In this document: positions 13,301-46,600 of the stretch, in pieces | Position numbering within the stretch: the first letter of the stretch is position 1 | How the letters are laid out: every line of letters begins with the position of its first letter | Origin: Leptoclinus maculatus | Taxonomy: Eukaryota; Chordata; Actinopteri; Perciformes; Stichaeidae | Assembly: GCA_032191485.1 (NCBI GenBank) | Contig: JAVDOI010000001.1 | Coordinates: 29,993,948 to 30,057,947, forward strand | Direction: 5' to 3' | DNA: 64,000 bases | Made by a program: the position numbers and the translations under genes | The notes under the pieces: model-generated | Databases searched by the model: none | The model's input: only the letters and a program-made list of their open reading frames with translations | What the model was told of the DNA's origin: nothing

Positions 13301-16300
13301 TGCAAATTTCCTTTGTTGTTAACCAACGGCCATGCACTCGGGCTAATTAAAAGGGACCGCACAACAGGCACAACAGACATTTTGACTTGATATAGCAGGA
13401 AAACCACAGGTGTAATTAATAATACTGCACATCCTTTAGCTTTACTAGTTTCAGAGCCATGCTACTGTGTATTCTGGCTCACAAACAAGGCTTACTGATA
13501 CACTTAAAGGGAACAGAATCATCGTTAGCGGTATTGAAGACACCTGTGCTGGTCTGATAGTCTTCTCACCTGTTCTGTGCACCTCGACAGTTAGACCACC
13601 TTTACACCTGGTATCAACATGGGATTTGTGTAGGATACATTACCTGGGTAACAACATCTGATCTGAGTTTTATAAACACATTGTCTTAATTCTGCCCGTA
13701 TTGTCATTTGATTCTAAATATGCAAATTAGGCAGAGCTGGTGGACAACAAACATGATGTATCTCAGGTCAAGGCAACAAAGTGGACAAAAAACAGTTTGG
13801 TTGTTACAAAAACCTATCTCCTCTCGTGTGCTTATTTGATATTGTGCATCCCCATACTGTAAATTCAATGCAGCGTCACACAATGGTATTGCTAGAGCTG
13901 GGTGGAAATCAAAGGCTTGCTTGCAGTTGCCATTCTCTATTCATTACAAGGATGTAGTGTCCACTCTATACAGTATGTTTTGAAATGGTTTTCTCAGCTT
14001 AAGAAAAATGCTCAGCCAATTTGATGATCATGCAAACCCTTGTGTGAAAAATGAAAACTGTGTAATCTGTAAATGTATAGCTTTAGTCTCCCTTTCTATG
14101 GTGCCGACTGTAACACTATCAAAACAGTGCATCGGGCTTTCATTCCTGTCGCCTGCAGTCCTGTTTACAACCTTGTTTTTAAGAGGTCCTGCTTCACAGG
14201 TAAAGTGAACCCTCACAAAGGATTTGCATGAGGTTTGCAAAGCTGAGTCTATCATTGGAGTCAGTCACTTGTGCAACCAAGTCAGTAATTCAGTTGGTCA
14301 GTCAGGTAAAATCAGACTGCTCTGTCACTCTGGAAACAGTAAACCTTAAAGCCGACAGTCCACTGCTATCTTTCATTTATTCATCATTCCTACAGTGTGA
14401 CATTACCAGAGATCACACTCCATGACTAGAGCCGGACCAATACTGAATGACTGATGATGTTGGCTGATTATCACTCATGTCTTGTTTTGACATGTAGGTA
14501 AATTGGTCAATATGCACAAAAAGTTCTTGAAACTGTATTAGGACTTGATACAGTTTGTCTGGCGAACTCCACTGTTTACTACGCAACACCTGAGATGTCA
14601 AGTGAGAATGAAGTGAGGATAAAGTACAGGAGGACTTGACCCAGGAGGAGTAAAGTGGGAGAGCGACAGATGGCATGCAGTGGATTAGCCCTCCCTTGCA
14701 GTTTTCTGTCCTTGTGAGAGCATCGATAACACCCCGTTCACAAAAACGACTCCCTTTTCCTCTCCCCCTCTCATTCTTTCTCTCTTTATCTCATTCATGT
14801 TCTCTCTCTCATGTGCGCATATCAGCAGACAAATCAGTGATCAGCCGTCTAGCTTCCTAAAAATCCCTCGTCGATCTACGATTCTTGTACTCCCTCAGTT
14901 CCAACCCTAGCTCTCACTCTAGCTCGTATTTTCTGGGTCGTCAAAGCTGAGCCTCTGCCAAAATCCACGATCACGTCCTGTTAACTGACGTCTGACGAGG
15001 AAATGCCTGTGTCTGTGGGTTACCGGGCAGGAAGTGTTGAGAAGAAAGATTGGAATTTCTTTCCTCCTTTTGGTCCTCCCCTCTACATCATGTGAGTGTG
15101 ACTGGCTGATGGAGCGGAGATAGCCGTGGTAGTCCTACATGATAGTCTGATTCACAGTGTCCCCAACTTTGATGCATGGGAGTAAAAGCAAAAGCTTTTT
15201 TTTAGATCTAAACAAGGTAGTTTTGTGTTGGCTGTATTTCAACAGGTTGACACAGTGCTGCAGTCCCAGATGAGACCTGAATGTGCTGGCAAATTGTTTA
15301 TTCGTCAACATATACGCCCATATATATAACATTAAGTCCAGACACAAAGTCTAGTACATTTACCATGTTGTGACCATCCCAAGCAATGTTTAAAGTAAAC
15401 TGAGTTACAGAAAATGTGGTCTAATTGCTTAACAGAAAATACAAAACTTCAAAGTAATAAATCTTTAGATTTCTCTAGCTGACTAGTTAGCTGGCTCTTT
15501 TATCTGACAACAGTGTTAAGAAGTCTATTACTATTGTAAACATTATCAAAGAAACATCAACCCCTGCACTTAATGTTGTATTTAATCACTTAAAGCGTAC
15601 AAACTGCAACCTTGCAGAACATTTGGGCCCTCCCACCACACAGAATAGGTTCATGCGACAGCAGCTGGATTCCCACACTCGCTTTGCATGTGCTTGACTC
15701 AACAAGCATGATGTAACATACTTTGAGAAAGGAGTGGTCAATGGTGACGGGAAGGCGGGTTTAAAATCATTTAAATCTTCGCTGCAAAATGCGACCGGAT
15801 GCAGTAGGACATCCTGGTATTTTTTGGCATACTGCATTTGACATGCATACAAAATATTTTTCTGGCAAACTAACTAGTACGGTAATATGGGTATTGGAAT
15901 GCAAAGATAATAAAAAATAAAATACCTGCTTAGCATCATCATGTTACCATTGTGATGTTAGCATTTAGCTCAAACCTCTGCTTTGCCTTCTGGTGTAAAT
16001 GCTTTCTATTGAAGGTTTATCAGTGTAGCTTGTGTAGTATTGGTATCTGGCCACTACCACGGGCTGTGTGGATAGTATTGGAACGTGTCCCAGTAGTTTA
16101 AAAGCTTTGGGACGAGGCCAGAGTGCTCCTGACTGAAGAGAACAGGAGGAGCTCTGTTTAACTCTGCTGACTGACCAGAATCTCTCTCTCTCGCTCTCGC
16201 TCTCGCTCTCGCTCGCTCACTCACTGCCTTTTTTCTCTCTCTCCTCTCCGTGACTGTCCTGTCTTAGCTGCAGTATTGACTGATGACTGGGCTGTGACTG

Positions 16301-16310
16301 TGTTTTGCAG
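10344..16310 (+). other. Long first intron of itsn2; no gene seen
   Basis: Nearly 6 kb without a credible coding exon on either strand. It contains a short (GA)n run at 12525-12541, a piece of a fish dispersed repeat near 15930-15990 (see separate entry), and a TCTCTC/GCTCTC pyrimidine tract at about 16180-16230 just upstream of the start-codon exon. The many short open frames have no recognisable protein similarity or splice context. Confidence 0.6.
15930..15992 (+). repeat. Fragment of a fish dispersed repeat (GTTAGCATTTAGCTCA family)
   Basis: It contains GATGTTAGCATTTAGCTCAA, the same consensus seen (reverse-complemented) at about 61130-61225, and related to the larger copy near 42380-42740. 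It is recognised as a common teleost interspersed sequence. No target duplication was found. Confidence 0.5.
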
Positions 16311-16331
16311 ATGGCTGCGAGCAGTAGCTGA
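16311..16331 (+). promoter_or_regulatory. Six-codon upstream ORF in the itsn2 leader
   Basis: The exon 16311-16384 starts exactly with ATG GCT GCG AGC AGT AGC TGA, a short uORF that stops 46 bases before the itsn2 start codon at 16378. A stop in the main frame (TAG, 16324-16326) shows that 16378 is the first usable in-frame ATG in this exon. Any effect on translation is inference. Confidence 0.5.
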
Positions 16332-16377
16332 GGACACCACCGGGAGTTCCCCCTCTCTGCCTCTGCCACCTGCAAAA

Positions 16378-36466
<20,089 letters not shown>

Positions 36467-38700
36467 ACAGAGGATGAAGTGAAATAATAATAACTCTACC
36501 AACACATCCAAATACGGATATTTTCGTCCTACAGAGTAACCAAATATGACGGGCTGCTTTTTGTCTTCTGAACAAACTCGGATGGTTCCCTTCCACAAAC
36601 CCAAATCAAACAAGACACCCCTGAACTGAACACGCATTACGCCTTAATATTTTAATATTAACCAGCACTAATAATACCTCTTCTGATGTCATCTGAACAC
36701 ACCAATAGGAGTCAGATCTCTCCCTTTTTTTTCTGGCACAGATAGAAAAGGTAGCGCAGCTGGTGCAGCTGTCTGCATCTGCACAATATGCACTGCATTA
36801 TCTGAAGGAGGTAAAAGGAAGAACTACAGCCTGACCTCTTAAACAATGGAGACAGAGTGTGTCATGAAGATGAATCTGGGTCTTCTGCTGTACAAATGTA
36901 TGGCCTTCAGAAGGAGGCAGACCTGGACAAAGACTGTTTGGAAACAAATAATCATAATATCAATAAATCAATAAAATATAATGGCTCTTATCGGTTATCT
37001 AGCATCTTAACAGCTCCGTATCTCAGTTACAACAGTTGGGGTTTCAGTGATCAGTGATTGAGACACACTTTGCCAAGTCTGGTCAACCAAGGCCATTTAA
37101 TGAGTTGGAGTTTTTTTCTCTTAACATACAAGATATGTATATGTTGACTTCTTGTCACTGATGGCTTTCAAGAGACTCTGCTTTGTGGCTGCCTGATCTG
37201 AAACAGCCTCTCACGGTGACATTAAGGGCATCACAAACAGTACACGGCAGCAGGAACTCTGTTGGACAACCCGGACAAGAAGTTTTTGTAAGTAGCTCTG
37301 GTCTGGAGTCAGTTTACGACTGTAGGTAGAAGAGCTCAGGAGACATTCTACTGTGTTGAATCTGTGTCACTGTAACAATTGTGTAGTGTGTGTGTGCGCG
37401 TGTGTGTGCATGCATGTCTTTGGAGTATAGAAGTGTAAACATTTAGTTGAGATATAGTAACATACAAATATCTTCAGCTGAGGGCTCTTCATGCTGCAAC
37501 TTTTTGGACTTAACTCATAAACCTCTGGCCTTAATTCAAGTCATCTTTTTAGTCTTTTAAAATCTTTCAGTTTCTAAAACCATTAGAATTATTTAGGATG
37601 ATGTTGGTCTCTGTACTATTTTTTTCTTTTGTGTGCAAAATCAGCCAAGGCCAAGTAGTAAGGAGTGCAAAAGGATTTAGGTGACAAAATGCCGCTGGTA
37701 TGAAAAGCTGTACTGACGAACACCTTGAACTCGTTTTACAGCTGAGTCAGCTCTTCCTGCCTTTTCAGTGCGGAGGATCTAGAGGATGTCAATATTTTGA
37801 GGCAAAGCAGATTGGCGGTTTGTCAACAGTTGTAAACAGTGTTTGCTCACTTGTATTTTTTGTTCTTTACACTTTCACCCTGCCAGACAAGTGTCATTCT
37901 CCAGTCCCCGCCTCCCTGACTGCAAAGTTGTCCATCTCTATTGCCTCAAAAAGTTGCCCTTCATAAACATCCGCCACGAAAACATTACAAGGAATTAGCT
38001 TTTTTTATTTATGTTGTCGGTTGACTTCTTGCTGTCTTCGGCCTCGTTTCTACTCTTTTGTCCTTTTACATCCAGTTTCTTTTCTAACTCTGAGCGCGTG
38101 CTGGTGCTCTGGATATTACAAAAAAAACTGTTGTATTTATTTCTTAATTTATGCGTGTGTGACTATCCAAAGGTTTGTAGCGGCTTCGCTTGCTGTGTCT
38201 TCTTGGATAATCAGTTGGTACACTGGGTTCGTTTTGTGCGACTATTAAAACTGTGTTGGTCAGACACATTATTGATACTGTTCTGAAAGGCAATAGAACA
38301 TCTTTCTCTGCGATGGAGTTTTACTGTAAGTAGACTAGGTCACTAGTCATTTGTTAGGCCTGCTGTTTTGTACACTATTCATTTGTTTTATTCAATCCAC
38401 AAAACTCTGTTTTTAACTGCTGCATTAACTTTTATGTTTTGTTGAATTTGTGGAGAATGTGCAAATGGACTGCACTACGATCCTCTTCTGTGTAGGGTGT
38501 TGAATTCTATCTTTTGTTTTACTTTATATTTTCCGCAGCTTTCTGCATTGACTGCTGCTGTGCTAACTGAGATAAAGGCCTCTCTAGATTGTCTGTTGAT
38601 CAACCTGGAGTCTGTAACCTGCTGTTTGTACTCACTTTGGCCTCCATGTGGCACTCTCTGAATCAGGGTTTCTTAAGTCAAATTAAAGATATTAAAAGTG
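36467..38700 (+). other. itsn2: itsn2 3' UTR and flank
   Basis: No coding potential. AATAAA occurs at 36962-36967 and 36970-36975, giving a likely 3' UTR of about 0.5 kb; ATTAAA at 38682-38687 could end a longer form. Short TG runs are seen near 37386-37410. Which signal is used cannot be told from sequence. Confidence 0.5.
36962..36975 (+). terminator. Tandem poly(A) signals for itsn2 long isoform
   Basis: Two overlapping-distance AATAAA hexamers (36962 and 36970) about 500 bases after the stop codon at 36466. Confidence 0.5.
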
Positions 38701-40796
38701 AACAAACTGTCAAATTATTGGCTGGTGAACGAAAAGTTACATTTACGCTGTAAACTTTGAGCGCACAACCTCCCACAGCGGTACGTAATGGGTGAGTGGC
38801 CCCTGAACTTCAGCTTTAGACAAAATATTTATTTGATATTTAAATGTTAACAGGTGAGACTCATCTAGATGTTATGCGACAGCTGATCATCTTAAACATA
38901 ACACTAACTTGATGTTATTTCTTTCAAAAACTAGTCTATCTGAGTGACTCTGCTTCGGCCTTTTTACATAATTACCCCATCTTATCATTATGACTTAAAA
39001 CAGAAGACAGGCCTTTGCTGCTATTAAGTGTAATATTTTGTGTGGAGTGAATAATAGTAATCCTGATGCAAATTTTATTTTTAAAGTTGCCTACAATGAG
39101 GAGAAATAACATATTTAAGAGGAGAAATTAAGCGCAGGAAGGACAAACGTTCATGTCACCACATTAAAAGCATAAACTGTCTTGTTTTTTTCCGGTGCAT
39201 CACATATTTGAGGATATTTTTATTGTTTGATAAAATATAGTCAATATTCTGCTGATTATATCATACAACCAGACCCAATTTCAAGAATATTCAAGGAGTT
39301 TAAGATTTGAAACAAGAATATCATTAAATGTTTTTTTCACTGTTGGTGTTCAGCCACAGAGTCAGTGGAGTTCAGTGTGTAGTCGTCAGTGCAGACCAAT
39401 AGGCCTCATTAAGTCCCTCTTCACCCTCCACTGACTCTGGATTCACAGGAGCAACAGTCCTTATGTAACCACACTGAGTGGCTTTGCGAGGGGCTGACGG
39501 CAACACGCACAGCTGCAAAACTGAGTCGACAAAGTCAGCTGAACTCAACCTTCTGCAGCAGACGCTGCAGTGGGGGGTAATGGATTTAATGCAGTGGGAC
39601 TGTGGTGGTATATGTGGTGCTAACTCTGGTAACTAATTCTTCTTACACTTGATAAAGAACTAATGTGTCACAGATGTAGATGAATCACTTAATGCAACAT
39701 TTCTTGTGATCACAAGGGAACAATTCAAGTCTATGATTTTACACAACTTGAAATTATGGCTCCAAATAATAATCTTCAATGATGCTGTACTAATCACAGA
39801 TACAAGCCTGTAATGTAAAATACGGCACTACTCTCAGAAATACTACAAGTGAAAAGACAGAATGTGCCTTTTAACATGAAAATATGAAAGAGAGAAAGTT
39901 TGGCTCAGTTGAAATAAGAGGCCATGTGTTTGTGTGTAAGGCCTCTCTAGATTGTCTGTTGTATTTAATACAATTTAGCTTGGAGGTGGAAAGCTAAAAT
40001 TGGACATATGTAAAGAGATGAATAGGGGCAGACAGCTTAAAAATAGTTGCCTGCCACGATGTCTGCATGCCTGTGTTATCGGCATGTAGTCCGTGTAAAG
40101 GTCATCTACGTCTGTGAGTAAATACTGTATGTATGTGTGCCCCCTCTAGTCCATCAGGAGACAATATACAGGTTTAGAGAGCACGAAACAACCTGATGAT
40201 GAGCATCAACACTCAAACATTTACATTTAGTAAAGTTAACTTGAATTTAAATAAACATACAGAAACGCTTTTAACATGCAAACTCTCATAAAAAATATTT
40301 AAATAATTGCAATCCATGAATGGCGGAAAAAAAATATTGCTATTTCAGATATTATATTGACCGATTTGAGAAGAACCTGTTGTTTCCAACCTGAGGTCAA
40401 ATTTGTTTAGCTCTAATTAAGGCACTGTGCACTGTACAGCAGCCGGACACACTAAGCTACTAGCTGGTGAACATTTAGCAGCTAAAGAGAGCTATTTCCA
40501 CGTCCATGTTCGTTTACAAGAAAACTCCACAGTGCAAAAATAAATAGAATCTTCAGTGCTTATCAGAACAATTTTACTATACATATCCTGAATATTAATT
40601 GTTCCAACTGCTAAATAAATAAACCTCTGCAATTTAATAGTTTTATTTATTTGACAATAGGAAGAGATGACCCTGTCTGTGAGTTTCCTTTGATACTGAC
40701 TCTCTCGTGTCCTCTCTGTCTCTCTACATGCCACCTTTGCTCAGTGTAGCTTTTTGGCCAGAACACAGACCCCTCATTATTTTTGAGTTACTTCCG

Positions 40797-40850
40797 TGTG
40801 TGTGTGCGTGCGCTTGCATGCGTGTGCGTGCACGCGTGCGTGTGCGTGAG
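40797..40850. repeat. Alternating purine-pyrimidine GT/GC tract
   Basis: Runs of GTGTGTGTGCGTGCGC and GCACGCGTGCGTGTGCGTG form an alternating tract of the kind able to adopt Z-DNA. Confidence 0.75.
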
Positions 40851-41349
40851 TGTTGCATAAGACAGCTGTTCATGTGGTAAAAATCAAATCATTCCCATGA
40901 CTGAGTCAAGTGGAACTGAGGGCCTCTCAGACTCATCCTCCATGCACATGTCACTGTCTTTCTCTCTGTCTCTCCATCCCCATATGTGTATATTTCCTTC
41001 TGTCTCTGTTGTTGTTGTTTTCTCCTCCTGCCTCGAAACTACTCTGTTCTTCTGCTTTGCTGCACTTTTCTTTTATACTTTATCTCACTCTTCTCTCTAC
41101 CTGTCACTCTTTGCTTTATCATGAATAAAATATTAAAACAGAAAAACTAAATCTAACTCTAATCATTTGTCAGTAAGGTACAAAGTACACATTAGTTATA
41201 GTTGATAGCTGTGACAGTCACTGTTCTTCCATAGTGACCTGGTGCTGGTGATCTCAGAGAAAAGACAACATACTGTTTCTAAAACCTTTGACTTGGCTGT
41301 TGACATATTAGCAGATAGAGAGCAACATTAACGTGCATTTGAGGTCGTG

Positions 41350-41790
41350 TTTGTGTCCACCTGATGAAAATGCAATATTCACTCTCTTTTGCTCTGGTTT
41401 TGGTCTCCACCAACTCCTGGGGGAAACATTTGACTCTTCATCTGTTAAATGCTCCACTATGTTCACTAGTCTCCAACTGCCTCTGTCTGCAGTTTGGTGC
41501 AGAGCAGGTAGTGAACAGTGGATTTAAAGACCTATTTCGCTCAAAACAGCTGCCTGCTGGCTGAAAATGACGCCATGGGAGCAGTGAGAGGGAACTAAAA
41601 CCATAAAATTTGCTGGTCAGGCAGCTAAACAATGATCTGAAACGCACTACAAAGCTTAGTAAAGCTGAGGGGAGCTGCAGATTCAGGTTATTATTCTCTG
41701 TAAGTCCACCACTACAAGCAACCCCTTTCATATTATCATGTGATACATTATTGTATCATTGTTATCATAGAAATATTGATTATAGCTGTT
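41350..41790. repeat. Dispersed repeat, longer of two copies in the window
   Basis: It shares AATATTCACTCTCTT, TGCTCCACTATGTTCAC and ATATTGATT(A/G)TAGC in the same order and orientation with 62870-63055, in an xkr5 intron. The middle part is present here but deleted there. No transposase or tRNA-like head was recognised. Confidence 0.6.
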
Positions 41791-42379
41791 TGTGGGATGT
41801 GCTGAATTTGGGTGAAGCTAATGCTGTTTTGTTTTTCTGATGGACTTTAACTGAGCCAAGACTGCCCACACTGACCTGAAGGTTTACCCTTTGGGTCATG
41901 AATAATGAAATCAAATACCAGTGGAGCAAAGAATGTACTGTTATGCAGCCCAGCATTCCCACCCAGCTTCTGAAACTCACAACTCCTGTCCCTTGCTATT
42001 TCAGAGATGACTGACAACAATTCCTCACAGTACACACTGCGCAGAGTTAAGAGTGTTAATATTTAATCACACTGAGCAGGAGGTGCAGAAATGGATGCAT
42101 TATTGATTAGTAAGTGGTGCATGTTTTGTGCATTCTGTATGTAGAACAAGGTTTAGATCTGTTTTTTTGTATTGATCAGTAAAGATGGGGATGACTCGAT
42201 TATGATGAGGTAGTGTCAATGAGGAATGATTTGGTTTTCTAATCACATTGGCCTCAAAGGATTTTTTTGAGTTGTAAGTAGTATTTTTTTATATCCTCAC
42301 TTTGATCTTTATTATAATCTTCTCAAAGGTATGAGAGAGGGATGTGATGTTGGGTTTTCTATGATGTGGTTTTGCGTTG

Positions 42380-42745
42380 TTGAACAGTTTAAATTCAATC
42401 AACTTTAAGTCATATAAAATATATTGGATGGATTGCCGTGGAATTTTCTACAGACATTCATTGTCCCCAGAGAATTAATCCTTATGACTTCGGTGATCCC
42501 TCTCAGAAATTACTGATCCCTTAAACTTTTTCCTCTAGCGCCATAATAACATCAACTAATCAGTTTGTTCAGTATTTTAGTTTATGACCAAATACCTGAA
42601 AAGCTAATGACATTGTGTTTAGTGCTAATTAGCAAATGTTAGCATGCTAAACTAGGATGGTGAACATGGTATTAGCATGTTAGCATGCTGACATTTTATA
42701 GCACAACTGTGTAGCATCTTAGAGCCGCTAGTGTGACGGTAGGTC
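42380..42745 (+). repeat. Common teleost interspersed repeat (GATGGATTGCCGTGGAATTT family)
   Basis: It contains TTGGATGGATTGCCGTGGAA, CAGACATTCATTGTCCCCAG, CCTCTAGCGCCA, and TGCTAATTAGCAAATGTTAG in the order familiar from a widespread perciform repeat. Its TTAGCATG-rich end is related to the copies at 15930 and 61130. Confidence 0.6.
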
Positions 42746-43686
42746 GACAGGTGCGTAGAAGAATAATAGGTGTAGACAATATAGAACAGAAAACTGAGTA
42801 ACCTGATGAAGGTCTATACGGAAACGTCGTCACTAAATATCTCTGAATGCAAGTGCAAGTGCAGTGTGCGGGTGATTTTTGTATATCCTGTTTAAGCTGT
42901 AAAAAAACTCTCCTTTACTTCAGTTTAACTCCAACCACCTGCTCACCAAGTTCCACCTCTTCCAAAATCAGGTGCATATTTCATACACTCAGTTTATCTA
43001 ATACATCAAAGTACATCCTATGACGTTCATTTTCAGTTGACTTTAATTTAGTGGTGGCCTTGTATTGGGTTTTAGAAATGTTTGCGATATATTCTGACCC
43101 CTCTTGTCTTCTTCACTTGCATCAAGATATCAGAAAGACCTACAATATAGTAGAGACAAAGGATAGAACTAATGCAGATGATGAAGGTGAAGAGAGATTT
43201 GGAAATGACTAGGATGAGGAGAGGACTGAGGATGAAGAGGGAAAATCTTGGGGTTGATTCTGAAGACTATTTGCAGATGACCGTGGACTATTTGTTATTA
43301 ATAAGATACATTATTATATAATATAAATCATATAATATTGATGCTATAATATAATGTATGTTATATTGTGGTGCAGTTACCCTCTAACAGTGTAGAGGCC
43401 AGAAAAGAAAGATGTCTGTTTTCCACCTTTGTCTTCTGTTCAGGGCATAATAAAGACCTTAACAACCATGAACGTTTACTGCAATGTCTTGTAATGTTCT
43501 CTCTCCAGTAATTATGTAGTCTGTTGTGGGCTACAATTTGCTGAGATTTCAGATTGACTAAAGCACCCCCAGTATCACAATGCTTTTGAGTAATATTAAA
43601 TATTGTATAAACAGATCATTAATAACCTTTACAGAAGTGTGTTTTGTCGATTCAGTCAAAACCCAGTAAAGTTCATCCAGTGGCTT

Positions 43687-43760
43687 TCAGAATCAGAATC
43701 AGCTTCATTGTATTCAAAATTGGGCTAAGAGCAGTAATACATATACTTAAAAACTAAGTT
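43687..43760 (-). mobile_element. LINE 3'-tail fragment
   Basis: It begins CAGAATCAGAATCAGCTT, the same hexamer-repeat tail (TTCTGA on the minus strand) as the LINE end at 55075. Only the extreme 3' end is present. Confidence 0.5.
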
Positions 43761-44984
43761 TTGGTGTTTTTTTCCGTCCTATACTTGTAGAGAGTTATTG
43801 CTTGGATCACTCTGTCAGCCTTCGACCAGCAGCAGGAGCTTTCTCAGGCTTTTCCTGTTGCGTAACATAAGCACGAAAATAACCTGTCAAGATGACAGGT
43901 AGGCTGATAGAAATTTCATAAATGGTATCTGATATGAAGTTATTTTTAGAAAATGGTTGATTTAGCTCTGAAACATCATTCCCGTGCTTCCATAAAATTC
44001 AGTCAAGCAGACAAACACACCCACACATACTTATAATGTCCAAGCATAAACAACAACAGCAGCAGCAGCAAGTGTCTAAGTGTGTAACCATGCATTGAGA
44101 AGTTGAATTCCCAAACACAGCTGAGTGAAATCCCCCTATCCGCTTTTTCTCTGATTCACTGACTCTCATTATCACCTCTGTCTATTCATACAAAATGTAT
44201 AAACACTGCAAAGTTTAGTTTTTTATCTTATGTTTCACTAGTTTCTGTGTTGTTGATTTTATTCCTCTTTCTTTGTTTTTTATATTTGTTGCGTTTATAG
44301 CACTTTTTAACACTGGTTTTGAAAAATGTTTATCACATGTTGAACAGTTTATATGTGATAAATTGATATATTCACATGGGATTTTCATATATTTCACATA
44401 TGGTACATTTGGTACATGTGGTTTTTCAGCATTACGCGTGAAACTTGTATTTCAATTCAGAATCTGAATTGTACATGGCATTATGTCGCTCTGTCCCTCC
44501 CTCTCTCCTTCCTTCACTTGTTTCTCTCTCCTCCTGCTGTTGAGGGCACTGCATGAAAGAAAGAGACCAGGAAGGCAGAGGCAGCGATTCTGCATTTACA
44601 ACTATGAGCGTGAGTGTGACTGTGTGTGTGTGTGTGTCAGTGAGAGAGAGAGAGAAAGAGATTTGGCCGACTTGTCGGGGTCTTTCATGTCACATTTCTG
44701 CCCTGAGGAACTGACCTCTGTCTCCCTGTATGGAAAATAACTGGGAAAAACTCAAATGGAATATCAGAAAACTCAACTCTGCAAAACAGTTGGAGCAACA
44801 TCCCTCCTGCTGCCTCTACATCAGAGAAAGAAGAACTGAGGGATGATGACTGAACATTTTTATTTGTATCAACGAAAGAAAGTGAATCGGAGAGGAGGGC
44901 TTTTGTACGTGGGCCTAGCTGACAACTGGGGGAGGACGCACCAGATTTATTCATATAATTATACTGTTGGTGTTTTTTTTCTTC

Positions 44985-45160
44985 TTTGAGGGAAAGGCAA
45001 AGAGCCGAGAGAAGATAATAGGAGAGTAGAGAAAAGGGGAGGAGAGAGCAGAGAGAAGAGGAGTACAGAGCAGAGAGAGGAGAGGACCAGAGCAGAGAGA
45101 AGGGAAGAGAGGGGAAGAAGAGGAGACGAGTGGAGGTGAGGAGAGGAGAGGATGGACTGC
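44985..45160. repeat. Purine-rich GAGA tract
   Basis: Nearly continuous A/G on the plus strand (units such as AGAGGAGAG and GCAGAGAGA). It may form part of a noncoding eva1a leader exon. Its complement type, a (TC)n run, occurs about 200 bases downstream. Confidence 0.65.
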
Positions 45161-45365
45161 AGATGGGATCTTGCCGTTAAGGAAATGTAAGTTTGCATGT
45201 GCATGAGGTGAGAATTGCCCATGTTGATGCTGCTGCTGCTGCTTATGTTATCGTCTTTGTCGATGATGTCAAGAGTAATATGTTGTAGGGAGTCTCAGGA
45301 TTACTTTCTTTTCCTGCACACATGACCTCTCTCCCTCTGGACTATCTTTACTGTCTCCTGCCCTA

Positions 45366-45368
<3 letters not shown>

Positions 45369-45442
<74 letters not shown>
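45369..45442. repeat. (TC)n microsatellite
   Basis: About 37 uninterrupted TC units, then a TCTCTACTCTCTCTGCAG acceptor-like end near 45500-45510. Confidence 0.97.
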
Positions 45443-45450
<8 letters not shown>

Positions 45451-45510
45451 ATATACTAATTCTGAGTACATGCTGTTTCTCTCTGTCGCTTTCTCTACTC
45501 TCTCTGCAGG

Positions 45511-45688
45511 TCATGTTAGATATTAACGGTGCAGCTGCGGAGGGAAAGGCCAGTGTCACACTGCATTAGCATTACGCACACACAGAGGGAGAAATACGCC
45601 TAAAGTGTGATGAGCGCACATGGACTGTGTGTGCGTGTGTGTGCATGCGTGCGTGTGTGTGTGTGCGTGTGTGTACAGTGAGAGCTCA
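45511..45688 (+). other. Possible noncoding 5' exon of eva1a
   Basis: It is preceded by a strong acceptor (CTCTCTCTGCAG) and ends near a donor-like CAG|GTTTAAG at about 45688. It lies 5 kb upstream of the eva1a start exon on the same strand. EVA1A in mammals has noncoding 5' exons. No transcript evidence; alternative explanation is chance. Confidence 0.25.
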
Positions 45689-46239
45689 GATGGAACAGGT
45701 TTAAGAACCATACAGTCCTCTTACCCACATGGAGAAAACAAAGAGCTATTGTGCCTCATAAGAATTTTGCCAGACTGCACAGAGACAGAGAGGAAAAGTG
45801 ACAAGGAAGATCAGAATCTATAAAAATAGGAGAAAAGGAAAAGTATCTTGCACTTCCTGTTGGCATGTTGGATCAAGACCTTTTTTTTACTGTCTGAACT
45901 GCCCTGATGTAATAAACCTGATGCATTCAGTAGTTCTGCACACTAACTCCTTTAAAGCCCAATAATGAACTTGTAATACACTCAGTGTCGTAGGTACAGC
46001 TAGAACTAATGCAGTCTAATATAAGTCTGCAAACCACAAACTATATCCTCTGAAATGACCATAACATTGAATCACTATCTCTATAAAACACTTAAAAACC
46101 AAACATTAAAACCTGGAAAAAAAGTATTAATTGCAGGACTGTTATATTAGGCTGCATTAGTTTTAGCTAATTGACCGAATAAATTGACAGCTAAATTAAT
46201 CTTGTTTTTTTAAACTGTGCAAAACCGAATACTAATAAC

Positions 46240-46600
46240 CTTTCAGTGTTTTTACAGGGAGTTATGGGCCAGAATATATCTTGACCATGACCAGTTGGTA
46301 GGTTACCAGCAGAGAGTTGCTGCTCCTAGCCAATAAATAGTTTGGCATGTAAACCTCCTAAACCGGCAAATTGTAGTTTTTAAACTTCAGTTCTAGTACA
46401 GAAAACATGACATAACGTGTTGATTATTGAGCTTTAGAGGTGTTGGATTTTGGCCAGGCTAGCTGTTTCCCCCTGTTTCCAGTCTTTATGCTAAGCTAAG
46501 CTAAATGGCTGCTGGTGGTAGTTTCATGTTTACTGTGCAGACACAAAAGTCGTATCCATCTTCCAATCTAACTTTATAACTATCTCATCATAAATATTTC
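46240..46600 (+). repeat. Common teleost interspersed repeat (CTAGCTGTTTCCCCCTG family)
   Basis: It contains the familiar CTAGCTGTTTCCCCCTGTTT and CAGTCTTTATGCTAAGCTAA, preceded by GAGTTATGGGCCAGAATAT and ACCAGTTGGTAGGTTACCAG, the usual order in perciform copies. Confidence 0.65.

Noticed and set aside
43300..43375. AT-rich palindromic stretch as a possible origin or matrix attachment site
   Set aside because: Base composition alone; no further support.
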